Notes: generated from the letters alone by a model not told the origin. A DNA stretch of 37,447 bases from Bradyrhizobium sp. (GCF_030693485.1 NZ_JAUYAN010000013.1:1-37447), one strand, 5' to 3'. Counted from the stretch's first letter, positions 6,638 through 15,288 are shown. Made by a program: numbers and translations.

Positions 6638-8497
6638 TCACACCCCCTCGAACTGCAACCTCGCCAGCCTGGCATATAGCCCGCCCGCCGCGACCAGCTC
6701 GGCGTGCGTGCCCTGTTCGACGATGCGGCCCTGGTCCATCACCATGATGCGGTCGCAGGACAATACGGTGGCGAGCCGGTGCGCGATGACGAGCGTGGTG
6801 CGGTGGCGCATCAATTCTTCCAGCGCGGTCTGCACCAGCGTCTCGCTCTCGGCATCGAGCGACGAGGTCGCTTCGTCGAGCAGCAGCAGCGGCGCATCGC
6901 GCAGGATCGCGCGCGCGATCGCGATGCGCTGGCGCTGGCCGCCCGACAGCGTCACGCCGCGCTCGCCGAGTTGTGACTCGAAGCCGCCCGGCAGCCGGCG
7001 GATGAATTCGCTGGCATGGGCGAGATCGGCCGCGTGCTCGACTTCGGCATCGGTCGCATCCGGCCGGCCGAAGCGGATGTTGTCGCGCGCGGAAGCCGCG
7101 AACACCACGGAATCCTGCGGCACCAGCGCGATGCGGGCGCGCAACTCGCGCGGATCGGCCGCCTTGACCGGCACGCCGTCGAACGAGATGGCGCCGGAAG
7201 CCGGATCGTAGAATCGCAGCAAGAGATGAAACAGCGTGCTCTTGCCGGCGCCCGACGGGCCGACGATGGCGACCTTCTCGCCCGCACGCACGGTCAGCGA
7301 AACGCCGTCGACCGCCAGCGCATCCGGCCGGGTCGGATAGGCGAAGCTGACATTGTCGAAACCGACATCGCCCCGCGCCGGCACCGGCATCGCGCGGGGC
7401 GATGCCGGTGCTGATATCGCCGACTTGACGCGGAGAATTTCAAACAGGCGTTCGGAAGCGCCCGACGCCGCCGACACCTCGCCCCAGACCTCGCTGAGCT
7501 GGCCGAGGCCAGCGGCGGCGAATGCCGCATACAGCACGAACTGGCCGAGCCGGCCGGGCGTGATCGAGCCGGACAGCACGTCGTTCGATCCGACCCACAG
7601 GATCGCCACCACGCTGGAGAACACGATGAAGATGATGACGGCGGTGAGAACCGCGCGCGCCCGGGTCGAACTGCGCGCCGCCGCATAGGACTGTTCGACC
7701 TCGCCGCCGAACCGCGCATTGGCCAGCCCCTCGCTGGTATAGGCCTGCACCGTTCTGATCGCGCCGACCAGTTCGGAAGCATAGGCGGTGGCGTCCGCCA
7801 GCGTATCCTGGGCGTTGCGCGACAGCCGCCGCACCCAGCGTCCGAACGCGACCAGGGGAATCACGATCACCGGAATCGCCAGCAGCACGAAGCCCGACAG
7901 ACGGGGGCTGGTGATCACCATCATCGCGGTGGCGCCGATGAACAGCATCATGTTGCGCAGCGCGATCGAGACCGAGGCGCCGACCGCCGATTTGATCTGG
8001 GTGGTATCGGCGGTCAGCCGCGAGATCAGTTCGCCCGAGCGCGCGGAATCGAAGAACGCCGGCGACAGAGAGATCAAATGGGCGAACACGTCGCGCCTGA
8101 GATCGGCGACGATGCGCTCGCCGATGGTCATGACCAGGTAGAACCGCGCCGCACTGGCGCCGGCCAGCACCGCGACCAGCGCGATCATCACGCTGAAATA
8201 GGAATTGATCATCGCGATGCCTTCGGGCGTGAAGCCGAAGTCGATCATCCGCCGCACCGCGATCGGCACCAGCAGGGTGGTGATCGCCGCGATGGTCAGC
8301 GCAATGAAGGCGAGCGTGGCGCGGCCGCGGTAGCGCGCCACATAGGGCATCAGCGCCAGCAGCGGACGAAGCCGCGCGCTGCTCTTGGCCGGCAGTTCCG
8401 CGAGTTCGGCCTCGATGGCAGGGACATCGGCGCCCGCCGGATCGTGCCGCGGCGGCGTCTCGCCGCGCCGCTCTTCAAGCCGTTCCACTGCGCTCAT
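6638..8497 (-). CDS. ABC transporter, fused transmembrane and ATP-binding domains (MsbA/ABCB type exporter)
   Basis: A 619-residue half-transporter that works as a homodimer in the inner membrane. Residues 1-50 are a charged cytoplasmic leader, 55-340 the six-helix ABC membrane domain, 375-619 the ATPase. Motifs are intact: Walker [10 protein letters not shown] (413-421), signature LSGGQ (517-521), Walker B LLLLDE (537-542) and the H-loop His573. Order and length match MsbA/ABCB exporters of lipids or drugs; the cargo is unknown. The ATG at 8497 is preferred because the open frame upstream to 8662 is poorly conserved-looking and overlaps the divergent promoter region of rpmE; only a weak ribosome site is seen. 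A possible EcfG-like promoter lies at 8546-8570. Confidence 0.9.
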   Translation of the reverse strand: MSAVERLEERRGETPPRHDPAGADVPAIEAELAELPAKSSARLRPLLALMPYVARYRGRATLAFIALTIAAITTLLVPIAVRRMIDFGFTPEGIAMINSYFSVMIALVAVLAGASAARFYLVMTIGERIVADLRRDVFAHLISLSPAFFDSARSGELISRLTADTTQIKSAVGASVSIALRNMMLFIGATAMMVITSPRLSGFVLLAIPVIVIPLVAFGRWVRRLSRNAQDTLADATAYASELVGAIRTVQAYTSEGLANARFGGEVEQSYAAARSSTRARAVLTAVIIFIVFSSVVAILWVGSNDVLSGSITPGRLGQFVLYAAFAAAGLGQLSEVWGEVSAASGASERLFEILRVKSAISAPASPRAMPVPARGDVGFDNVSFAYPTRPDALAVDGVSLTVRAGEKVAIVGPSGAGKSTLFHLLLRFYDPASGAISFDGVPVKAADPRELRARIALVPQDSVVFAASARDNIRFGRPDATDAEVEHAADLAHASEFIRRLPGGFESQLGERGVTLSGGQRQRIAIARAILRDAPLLLLDEATSSLDAESETLVQTALEELMRHRTTLVIAHRLATVLSCDRIMVMDQGRIVEQGTHAELVAAGGLYARLARLQFEGV

Positions 8498-8545
8498 GAG
8501 ATCCGGACCAATCGCTTTGCCAGCCACCAGATAGGCCCAGCCGCC

Positions 8546-8570
8546 GACGCTGGCAAATCCGGCAGGTTCC
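8546..8570 (-). promoter_or_regulatory. Weak sigma-EcfG-like promoter match upstream of the ABC exporter
   Basis: On the minus strand GGAAC is followed after 16 bases by CGTC, one base off the general stress consensus GGAAC-N16/17-CGTT. It ends 48 bp before the start codon at 8497. The mismatch falls in the important final T, so this is only a candidate. Confidence 0.25.
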
Positions 8571-8697
8571 TCATCCGGGATCCTACGGTTCAGCGCGTTC
8601 CCCGGCTTGTTTTGAGGGCCCTGCTGCGTTATAGAGCGGCCCAAATCCGTCCCCACAGCCATCGATAGACAGGCGCCGGCGCGCCGAAGGATCTGCC

Positions 8698-8925
8698 ATG
8701 AAAGCCGAAATTCATCCGCAATATCATATGATTACGGTCGTCATGACCGATGGCACCGAGTACCAGACCCGCTCCACCTGGGGCAAGGAAGGCGAGAAGC
8801 TGAACCTTGATATCGATTCCAAGTCGCACCCGGCCTGGATCGGCGGCGCCCAGCAGATGCTCGACCGCGGCGGCCGCGTGTCCCGGTTCCAGAAGAAGTT
8901 TTCGGGCTTCCTCAAGAAGGATTGA
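8698..8925 (+). CDS. rpmE: 50S ribosomal protein L31
   Basis: A 75-residue ribosomal protein of the large subunit, bridging the two subunits near the central protuberance. The family pattern is clear: KAEIHPQYH at the N-terminus, TRSTWG in the middle and [11 protein letters not shown] near the end. The four Cys of the zinc-binding form are absent (DIDSKSHP where zinc forms have Cys), so it is the zinc-independent type, usual for alphaproteobacteria. The ATG is preceded by GAAGGA. It is a single-gene unit, divergent from the ABC exporter and closed by an intrinsic terminator at 8962-8988. Confidence 0.97.
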   Translation: MKAEIHPQYHMITVVMTDGTEYQTRSTWGKEGEKLNLDIDSKSHPAWIGGAQQMLDRGGRVSRFQKKFSGFLKKD

Positions 8926-8961
8926 GCCTTTCAGACTCCGTCTCAAGGCGGGAGATCAGAC

Positions 8962-8988
8962 CGCCCCGGCTCGCGCCGGGGCGTTTTT
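8962..8988 (+). terminator. Intrinsic terminator of rpmE
   Basis: A perfect 9-bp GC-rich stem (CGCCCCGGC / GCCGGGGCG) with the 4-base loop TCGC is followed by TTTTT, 36 bp after the rpmE stop codon. It also separates rpmE from the convergent DMT transporter gene. Confidence 0.95.
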
Positions 8989-9004
8989 CGTTGGCCAAGC
9001 CTGT

Positions 9005-9844
9005 TCAGAACCTCCAGCCTACGCAGCCGGCGGCGCCGGCGGCGATGATGCAGCACGCCGCGATCCGCCACTCCGTCAGGCGCTCGCCCAGGAATGCGGC
9101 GCCGAGCAGAGCAGCGAACACCACGCTGGTTTCACGCAACGCCGACACCGCGCCCATCGGGTTCGCCTGCATCGCCCAGATGATGGCGCCATAGGCGCCA
9201 AGCGAAATCAGCCCGCCGCTGGCCGCCTTGCCGACTTCAGACAACGGTACGGCGAACGCCGCGCGCCGGCCGCGCGCCAGAAGCCAGATCGGCACAGCCA
9301 GGAAGAACGCGAACATGCCGCCGGTATAGGAAATCCAGTTGCCGGAGACCCGCACGCCGAGACCATCGACAATGGTGTAGGCGGCAATGCTGACGCCGGT
9401 CGCCAGCGCCGCCGGCAGATTCATCGCATGCAGTCTTCCCCTGGCAGCCGCCAGCATGAAAATTCCCGCACACACCAGACCGATGCCGACGGTGCCGACC
9501 AGGTTCATCCACTCGCCCGCGAGCAGGCTGCCGCCGAGCGCGATCAGCGCCGGCGAGGAGCCGCGCGCCACCGGATAGGTCTCGCCGAGATCGCCGCTGC
9601 GATACATCCGGACCAGCAGCGCGTTGTAGACCAGATGGATCAGCCCCGAGGCCACCACGTAAGGTGTGCTCGCCCATGACGGCAGGCCGGCGAACGCCAT
9701 CATCGCGACGCCGGCGATACCGACCGTGACGTTCATGATCAGCATCGACTGCGCGCGATCCGCGCCGCCGCGCAGCAAGGCATTCCAGCCCGCGTGCAGC
9801 AACGCGGCCGACAGCACCAGCGCGATGGAAAAAGAGGTCAGCAA
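9005..9844 (-). CDS. DMT/EamA-family membrane transporter
   Basis: A protein of about 279 residues with roughly ten hydrophobic helices in two similar halves, the layout of EamA drug/metabolite transporters. Seen: an N-terminal helix with LHAGWNALLRG, a motif typical of this family's first half, and near the end GAVSALRETSVVFAALLGAAFLGERLTEW, the equivalent of the second half's conserved region. There is no ATG at a sensible place; TTG at 9844 with GGAATGAG about 8 bases ahead fits best. The substrate is unknown; the family exports amino acids, sugars or metabolites. It follows rcdA by 62 bp on the same strand and probably shares its transcript. Confidence 0.85.
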   Translation of the reverse strand: MLTSFSIALVLSAALLHAGWNALLRGGADRAQSMLIMNVTVGIAGVAMMAFAGLPSWASTPYVVASGLIHLVYNALLVRMYRSGDLGETYPVARGSSPALIALGGSLLAGEWMNLVGTVGIGLVCAGIFMLAAARGRLHAMNLPAALATGVSIAAYTIVDGLGVRVSGNWISYTGGMFAFFLAVPIWLLARGRRAAFAVPLSEVGKAASGGLISLGAYGAIIWAMQANPMGAVSALRETSVVFAALLGAAFLGERLTEWRIAACCIIAAGAAGCVGWRF

Positions 9845-9906
9845 GGCCGGCTCATTCCATGCCGGCGATCGGTGCGTGCGGCCTTCGCACGCGGCCGGCT
9901 CCGGCC

Positions 9907-10428
9907 TCAGCCGCTCTGACGCTCGAACGCCGCCTTCAGGCGATTGAGCTGCGGCACCAACGGATTGCCGATCGGGGCGCGTTCGGCCGCGGGCGCATGG
10001 ATCGTGGTATCGAGGCGGCGGACCTTGGTCTGCAGCGCCATCGAGCGGCCAATCAACTCCTGCAATTGCAGCGGCAGCTTTGCGATGATGTCGTCCGGGC
10101 CGGGGTCGGCGGCCGAGAGCTTGACCTTGGTCTTTTCGCGGTTGGCCTGGGTCAGCGTCATCTCGCCTTCCTTGACCGCTCGGTGCAGCAACAGCCATGA
10201 CGCCAGTTGCATAAGGCGTGTGGTCAGCCGCATGCTTTCGGTGGCGTAAGTCAGGCTGACGGAACGGTCGAGCGCCTTCGCCTCGGTGCGGCCGTCGCCG
10301 TCGAGATAGGCCGCGGTCTCCTCGACCAGATCCATGCCTTCGCGGAACAAGGTTCCGAACGCCGCCGAGTTGGTGAGCCTCTCGCTGAACTGCACGAGAG
10401 CGGTTTCGCCTTGCGAACGGTCGGACAT
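9907..10428 (-). CDS. rcdA: RcdA-like protein (DUF1465), regulator of CtrA degradation
   Basis: A 173-residue all-helical soluble protein of the DUF1465 family. In Caulobacter the family member RcdA works as an adaptor with CpdR and PopA that brings the cell-cycle regulator CtrA to the ClpXP protease. Seen here are the family's long helices (VSLTYATESMRLTTRLMQLASWLL, residues 57-80, split by Met and Leu heptads) and MTLTQANREKTKVKL (90-104), plus a loosely structured C-terminus. The ATG at 10428 has GAGGCG ahead; an upstream in-frame ATG at 10446 adds six residues without a better ribosome site. It lies just downstream of the candidate small RNA at 10559-10685 on the same strand and upstream of a DMT transporter. 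No clear paired TTAA CtrA site is visible in front of it. Confidence 0.88.
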   Translation of the reverse strand: MSDRSQGETALVQFSERLTNSAAFGTLFREGMDLVEETAAYLDGDGRTEAKALDRSVSLTYATESMRLTTRLMQLASWLLLHRAVKEGEMTLTQANREKTKVKLSAADPGPDDIIAKLPLQLQELIGRSMALQTKVRRLDTTIHAPAAERAPIGNPLVPQLNRLKAAFERQSG

Positions 10429-10558
10429 GGTTAACGCCTCACGCAACTGTTCAAGCCGTCGCTGGCCGCCGGCTTATGATGAACAAATCATTACGCGCCG
10501 GCCGACGAGAGTCCAGCCGCAAGCGTTTTTATGGTTTCCAGCGAGGTACCGCGACGCC

Positions 10559-10590
10559 AAAAAAAAGAGCCGCCATTTCTGGCGGCTTTT
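10559..10590 (-). terminator. Intrinsic terminator of the candidate small RNA (possibly active both ways)
   Basis: A perfect 8-bp stem AGCCGCCA / TGGCGGCT with a 4-base loop (10568-10587) is followed on the minus strand by C and then eight T (10566-10559). On the plus strand the same stem is followed by TTTT only. It is a strong minus-strand terminator where no protein gene ends, which points to a non-coding transcript. Confidence 0.93.
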
Positions 10591-10685
10591 GAAGTTGATA
10601 ACAGGGAGGCGTCAAACAGAGTGGACAGGAGCCACTCGGTGTCCAAACAAGGACGATTTAAGTCATAATCGAGAAAGCTTAATGG
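10559..10685 (-). ncRNA. Candidate sigma-EcfG-controlled small RNA, about 125 nt
   Basis: No gene covers 10429-10875, yet the minus strand holds a complete transcription unit: a perfect EcfG promoter at 10692-10716, then about 125 nt, then a strong intrinsic terminator. The RNA can fold into an early hairpin (CGATT at 10671-10667 with AATCG at 10658-10654), a middle hairpin (GGACA with TGTCC, or alternatively GTGG with CCAC, which exposes a CUCCU loop near 10631-10625), a single-stranded part with CCTCCC near 10608, and the terminator stem. An exposed CUCCU is an anti-Shine-Dalgarno motif common in alphaproteobacterial regulatory RNAs. No start codon with a ribosome site and a reading frame lies inside it. 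The layout recalls the stress-induced GsrN RNA of Caulobacter, but homology is not shown. The 5' end is estimated from the promoter. Confidence 0.72.
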
Positions 10686-10691
10686 ACCGTA

Positions 10692-10716
10692 AACGAACGG
10701 TTTTGTTGACGGTTCC
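10692..10716 (-). promoter_or_regulatory. Sigma-EcfG (general stress response) promoter of the candidate small RNA
   Basis: On the minus strand GGAAC (10716-10712) is followed after exactly 16 bases by CGTT (10695-10692), a perfect match to the known alphaproteobacterial EcfG/SigT/RpoE2 consensus. The start of transcription would be near 10685, placing it in front of the hairpins and terminator at 10559-10685 and not near any start codon. Confidence 0.75.
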
Positions 10717-10784
10717 TTTGCCTTGTCGGCCATTGGCAGAGGCCGGTGATGTCTCGTGCCCCGGATGCAGTACAGCGCGCCTTT

Positions 10785-10847
10785 CTCTCAACTCGTCGTC
10801 CCGGACAAGTGAGCGTAGGAGCGCCGATCCGGGACTACGGATGAGAG
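10785..10847. repeat. Intergenic inverted repeat in the rcdA-DUF1192 gap
   Basis: Outer arms CTCTCA/TGAGAG and inner arms GTCCCGGA/TCCGGGAC (10798-10805 with 10828-10835) form one nested imperfect palindrome of 63 bp. It lies between the small-RNA promoter and the DUF1192 gene; together with the RNA unit it accounts for most of the 446-bp gene-free stretch 10429-10875. A dispersed repeat of the Bradyrhizobium type is the likely identity. Confidence 0.65.
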
Positions 10848-10875
10848 ATCGAACTCAACTCTCTACGTCTTGTTT

Positions 10876-11067
10876 CTACGTCTTGAAAAAACTGTTCGCC
10901 GCATCCTTCGACGCGCGCTTTTTGGTCGTCGCCGCCTGCAGCCGCTCGATCTCCTGTTGCATCAGCGCGATGCGTTCGGCCAGTTCCTCGACCGACAACA
11001 GCGACAGGTCCTGCCCGATCTCGTGGGTGACTTTCTTTCTCGGTCTGTCGTCGTCCTCGGCGGCCAT
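10876..11067 (-). CDS. DUF1192 small protein
   Basis: A 63-residue protein of the DUF1192 family. It begins MAAEDDDRPRKKVTHEIGQD, then has one amphipathic coiled-coil helix SVEELAERIALMQQEIERLQ (25-44), and ends in a Lys/Ala-rich tail with the family's SFFKT terminus. Its function is unknown; the small size and single coiled coil suggest a partner protein. It is divergent from the quinone oxidoreductase gene with a 102-bp shared promoter region, an arrangement I recall as usual in rhizobia. The ATG at 11067 has only a weak ribosome site (GGGGT). Confidence 0.85.
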   Translation of the reverse strand: MAAEDDDRPRKKVTHEIGQDLSLLSVEELAERIALMQQEIERLQAATTKKRASKDAANSFFKT

Positions 11068-11169
11068 GTGTTCTACCCCGTGCTCGACCCTCAGAGAGGC
11101 GGTTGCCAGCCCGAGCGCGGCTGGCTAATCAGGTGCATCTTAATTTCCCGCATTGCCCAAGGAAACACC

Positions 11170-12171
11170 ATGGAAAAGCTCCCCGCGCAAATGACCGTCG
11201 TCGGTATCAGCAAGCCCGGCGGTCCCGAGGTGCTGATCCCCGAGACCCGCGCGCTCCCGGTGCCCGGCCCCGGCGAAATCCTGGTCAAGGTGCTGGCAGC
11301 GGGCGTCAACCGTCCCGATGTCGCGCAACGCTCCGGCGCCTATCCGCCGCCGCCCGGCGCCAGCGACCTGCCCGGCCTTGAGATTGCAGGCGAAGTTGTT
11401 GCGCTCGGCGCCGGCGCCGTCAGGCACAAGCTCGGCGACAAGGTGATGTCGCTGGTGGCCGGCGGCGGCTACGCGCAATATTGCATCGCGCAGGATGCGC
11501 AAGCGATGGCGGTGCCGCCTGCTCTGTCGATGCAGGAGGCCGGCGCCATCCCGGAAACCCTGATGACGGTCTGGCACAATGTGTTCGAGCGCGGCGCGCT
11601 CAAATCAGGCGAGACGCTGCTGATCCATGGCGGCTCCTCCGGCATCGGCACCATGGCGATCCAACTGGCAAAAGCGCTCGGCTCCAAAGTGATCGTCACC
11701 GTCGGATCGAAGGACAAGGCCGACGCCTGCACCAAACTCGGGGCCGACCTTGCGATCAACTACAAGACCGAGGACTTCGTCGAAGCCACGAAGAAAGCGA
11801 CCAATGGCGCCGGCGCCAATGTCATTCTCGACATGGTCGGCGGCGATTACATCGACCGCAATTACGATGCCGCCGCGGTCGACGGCCGCATCGTCCAGAT
11901 CGCATTCCTGAGCGGGACGCCCAAGGCCACCGTCAACTTCTCCAAGGTGATGGTAAAGCGGCTGCTGCACACCGGCTCGACGCTGCGGCCCCGTACCAAT
12001 GCGGATAAGGCAGCGATGGTCGCCGCGATCGAGGCCAAAGTGATGCCATTGTTGCGCGACGGACGCGTCAAACCGGTCATGGACAGCACATTCCCGCTGG
12101 AAAAGGCCGCCGACGCCCATCGGCGCATGGAGACCAGCGAACATATTGGCAAAATTGTGTTGGCGGTTTAA
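11170..12171 (+). CDS. NAD(P)H:quinone oxidoreductase, zinc-free MDR family (PIG3-like)
   Basis: A 333-residue medium-chain dehydrogenase/reductase of the quinone oxidoreductase branch. Seen: the N-terminal GroES-like domain with AGVNRPDVAQRSGAYPPPPG (44-63), typical of the PIG3/QOR group; the nucleotide-binding loop IHGGSSGIG (152-160) with no catalytic zinc Cys set; and a C-terminal region with RRMETSEHIGKIVL. The family reduces quinones with NADPH in the cytoplasm. The ATG at 11170 has AAGGAA ahead. It is a single gene divergent from DUF1192 and is followed after 95 bp by the c-di-GMP gene on the same strand, probably with its own promoter. Confidence 0.92.
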   Translation: MEKLPAQMTVVGISKPGGPEVLIPETRALPVPGPGEILVKVLAAGVNRPDVAQRSGAYPPPPGASDLPGLEIAGEVVALGAGAVRHKLGDKVMSLVAGGGYAQYCIAQDAQAMAVPPALSMQEAGAIPETLMTVWHNVFERGALKSGETLLIHGGSSGIGTMAIQLAKALGSKVIVTVGSKDKADACTKLGADLAINYKTEDFVEATKKATNGAGANVILDMVGGDYIDRNYDAAAVDGRIVQIAFLSGTPKATVNFSKVMVKRLLHTGSTLRPRTNADKAAMVAAIEAKVMPLLRDGRVKPVMDSTFPLEKAADAHRRMETSEHIGKIVLAV

Positions 12172-12266
12172 CGCTGTTGCGCAATGCGCAGCCGGAAACC
12201 CTTTGATTTCCCTCACTTTCATGTCATTTATCGCGCAACGCCGGTCGACCAGCTTCGCCCGGACAT

Positions 12267-15167
12267 ATGGCTGATTGCGGAGAACTGACATTGCGTCTGA
12301 TCAGGTGCCTTGCGCCCCTCGCGCTGGGCCTCATGATTGTTGCCGCCGCGCCTCCGGCGCGCGCTGTCGACGCGGTCAGCGTTCGCAGCGACGCGCCTGC
12401 GATCGATCTTACCGCAATCCTGAATCATCAGCGCAGCGACGCCGACCGCATCCAGGTTTCCACCGCACCGGGCACCGACGGCATCGTCCGCCGCATCGAA
12501 GTCCGCGCCCGCGAAGGCGGCCAGAACTGGGTGGTGTTCGCGCTCGCCAACAACACCGACGACCAGCTCGACCGCCTGATCGTGGCGCCGCATTATCGCA
12601 TCGTGTCGTCGGGCCTGTTGTGGCCCGACCTCGGACTGTCGCGCATCGCCACCATCACGCCCTCGACCGGCGACCGTCCCGAACGGCAGGAGAGCGCGAC
12701 CGCGGACATCTTCCGCATCACGCTCGATCCCGGCGCCGTCATCACCTTCGTCGCGGAATTGCGCACCGATAAATTGCCCCAGCTCTATCTGTGGGAGCCG
12801 GACGCCTACAAGGACAAGGTCAATTCGTTCACGCTGTACCAGGGCATCGTGATCGGCATTTCCGGCCTGCTGGCGCTGGTGCTGACCATCCTGTTCGTGG
12901 TCAAGGGCAGCATCATGTTTCCTGCCGCCGCCGCACTGGCATGGGCGGTGCTGGTCTATATCGGCGTCGATTTCGGCTTCTGGGGCAAGGTGCTCGACAT
13001 GTCGAACAACGCCGAGCGCGTCTGGCGCGCGGCGGGCGAAGCGATCCTGGCCGCGACGCTGCTGGTGTTCCTGTTCGCCTATCTCAACCTCAGCCGCTGG
13101 CATGTACGCTATTCCCACATCACCGTGGGCTGGCTGACCTTCCTCGGCTCGCTGGTGGCGCTGGCGCTGTTCGATCCCGCGGTCGCCTCCGGCATCGCGC
13201 GGATGTCGCTGGTGCTGATCGCGTTCGCCGGTTTTGCCCTCATCGTCTATCTCTCGACCCACGGGTTCGATCGCGCGGTGTTGTTGATCCCGACCTGGTT
13301 CCTCCTCGTGGTCTGGGTGATTGCGGCCGGCATGACGGTGGCGGGCTCCGTTACCAACGATATCGTCGGTCCTGCCCTGCTCGGCGGCCTCGTGCTGATC
13401 GTGATGCTGATCGGATTTACCGTCATGCAGCACGCCTTCGCGGGCGGCGGCGCCACCACCGGCGTGGTCTCCGACGTCGAGCGCCGGGCGCTGGCACTGA
13501 CCGGCTCCGGCGACCTGATTTGGGACTGGGACGTTTCGGCCGACAAGGTCTTCACCAGTCCCGAGACCGAGCAACTGCTCGGCCTCAAGCGTGGCATGCT
13601 GGAAGGCCCCGCCGCGAAATGGCTCGAGGTGCTGCACCCGCTCGACCAGGACCGTTTTCGCGCGGCCCTCGACAGCGTGCTCGACCAGCGCCGCGGCCGG
13701 CTGGTACAGGATTTCAGACTGCGCACGCCGGACGGCCACTTCATGTGGTTCGCGCTGAAAGCGCGCCCAGTGGTCGGGTCCGACGGCGAGGTTTCCCGCG
13801 TGGTCGGAACGCTGACCGACGTCACCGAAGCCAAGAACGCCGAAGAGCGCATGCTGCACGATTCCGTGCATGACAATCTCACCGGCCTGCCGAACCGGAA
13901 ATTGTTCATCGACCGCCTAGGGGCCGTCGCCAACTTCGCCAAAACCATCCCGAACCTGCGGCCGACGCTGATGGTGATCGATCTCGACCGCTTCAAGCAA
14001 GTCAACGATTCCGTCGGAATCGCGGTCGGCGATTCCATCCTGCTGACGCTGGCGCGGCGGCTGACCCGCATCCTCAAGCCGCAGGACACGCTGGCCCGGC
14101 TGGCCGGCGACCAGTTCGGCCTGATCTTGATGTCGGAGCAGGATCCGGCGCGCATCACCGCTTTCGCCGAGACCATCCGCAAGACCATCCGCGCCCCGAT
14201 CGCCTTCAACGACCGCGAGATCTTCCTGACCGCCTCGATCGGCCTCGCACTGTCCGATCCGCAGACGCAATTGTCCGACGAGATCATCAAGGATGCCGAA
14301 CTGGCGATGTACCATTCCAAGCGGATCGGTGGCGACCGCATCGACGTCTACAAGCCGGCGATGCGCGCGCGCAAGACCGACCGGCTAACGCTGGAATCCG
14401 AACTACGCCGCGCCATCGAGCGCGAGGAAATCACCATCCTGTATCAGCCGATCGTGCGGCTGGAAGATCGCTCGATCGCCGGCTTCGAGGCTCTGGCGCG
14501 CTGGGACCATCCGAAGCTCGGCCGGATGTCGCCGGTGGAATTCATCTCGATCGCCGAGGAAATCGGCCTGATCGTCGATCTCGGCATGTTCGTGCTGGAC
14601 CAGACCGCCAAACAGCTGGCGATCTGGCAGCGCGCGATGCGTTCGCGCGAGCCGATCTTTGCCAGCGTCAACGTCTCGTCGCGCCAGTTGCTGCGGCACG
14701 ATCTGATCCACGACATCCGCACCGTGCTGTCGCGCTCCTCGGTGGCCCGCGGCACGCTGAAGCTGGAATTGACGGAATCGCTCGTGATGGAGAATCCGGA
14801 GCACGCCGCCCAGATGCTGACGCGCATCCGCGAACTCGGCACCGGGCTGTCGCTGGACGATTTCGGCACCGGCCATTCCTCGCTGGCCTATCTGCAGCGC
14901 TTCCCGTTCGACACCATCAAGATCGACCAGTCCTTTGTGCGCACCACCAGCCGGGGCACCCGCCCGGTGATCCTGAAATCAATCATCGCGCTGGCGCACG
15001 ACCTCGGCATGGACGTGGTGGCGGAAGGCGCTGAGACCGACTCCGACGCGGTTGAGCTCTATCAGTTGGGCTGCGAATACGCCCAGGGTTTTGCCTTCGG
15101 CGAGCCGATGGACGCCGACGCCGCGATGCGGCTGTTGACGGAAGAGCGGCTGGAGGCGGCGAGCTAG
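12267..15167 (+). CDS. Seven-helix membrane sensor with PAS, degenerate GGDEF and EAL domains
   Basis: A 966-residue c-di-GMP signalling protein. Order: signal sequence (1-33), periplasmic domain (34-185), seven transmembrane helices (about 190-388), PAS/PAC (405-525), GGDEF-type domain (530-700), EAL domain (710-960). The GGDEF signature is AGDQF (613-617): the first Gly and the catalytic Glu are changed, so cyclase activity is unlikely. The EAL domain keeps FEALARW (740-746), NVSS (802-805), ELTES (834-838), LDDFGTG (863-869) and AEGAET (919-924), so it should hydrolyse c-di-GMP. The broken cyclase domain may serve as a GTP-sensing regulator, as known for other such hybrids. The periplasmic-plus-seven-helix layout resembles 7TMR-DISM receptors. 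The start at 12267 lacks a clear ribosome site; nearby in-frame starts cannot be excluded. Confidence 0.93.
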   Translation: MADCGELTLRLIRCLAPLALGLMIVAAAPPARAVDAVSVRSDAPAIDLTAILNHQRSDADRIQVSTAPGTDGIVRRIEVRAREGGQNWVVFALANNTDDQLDRLIVAPHYRIVSSGLLWPDLGLSRIATITPSTGDRPERQESATADIFRITLDPGAVITFVAELRTDKLPQLYLWEPDAYKDKVNSFTLYQGIVIGISGLLALVLTILFVVKGSIMFPAAAALAWAVLVYIGVDFGFWGKVLDMSNNAERVWRAAGEAILAATLLVFLFAYLNLSRWHVRYSHITVGWLTFLGSLVALALFDPAVASGIARMSLVLIAFAGFALIVYLSTHGFDRAVLLIPTWFLLVVWVIAAGMTVAGSVTNDIVGPALLGGLVLIVMLIGFTVMQHAFAGGGATTGVVSDVERRALALTGSGDLIWDWDVSADKVFTSPETEQLLGLKRGMLEGPAAKWLEVLHPLDQDRFRAALDSVLDQRRGRLVQDFRLRTPDGHFMWFALKARPVVGSDGEVSRVVGTLTDVTEAKNAEERMLHDSVHDNLTGLPNRKLFIDRLGAVANFAKTIPNLRPTLMVIDLDRFKQVNDSVGIAVGDSILLTLARRLTRILKPQDTLARLAGDQFGLILMSEQDPARITAFAETIRKTIRAPIAFNDREIFLTASIGLALSDPQTQLSDEIIKDAELAMYHSKRIGGDRIDVYKPAMRARKTDRLTLESELRRAIEREEITILYQPIVRLEDRSIAGFEALARWDHPKLGRMSPVEFISIAEEIGLIVDLGMFVLDQTAKQLAIWQRAMRSREPIFASVNVSSRQLLRHDLIHDIRTVLSRSSVARGTLKLELTESLVMENPEHAAQMLTRIRELGTGLSLDDFGTGHSSLAYLQRFPFDTIKIDQSFVRTTSRGTRPVILKSIIALAHDLGMDVVAEGAETDSDAVELYQLGCEYAQGFAFGEPMDADAAMRLLTEERLEAAS

Positions 15168-15288
15168 AGCCGGGTACGGTTGGTACACTTGTGCTGCTCC
15201 ACTACTAATGCTCGTACCCCGCGAAAGCGGAGGGCTCCTGTGCGCCGCGGCCTTTCGATTTCCATCAGTTGCGCCTCTGGAATACTGG

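Noticed and set aside
10491-10733. An 80-residue minus-strand open frame over the small-RNA region
   Set aside because: Its ATG lies upstream of the EcfG promoter, has no ribosome site, the frame runs straight through a strong terminator stem and U-tract, and codon use is unlike the other genes.
12228-13871. 547-residue minus-strand frame opposite the EAL gene
   Set aside because: Antisense shadow with Arg/His/Asp/Gln bias and no motif; the plus strand encodes a complete multidomain protein.
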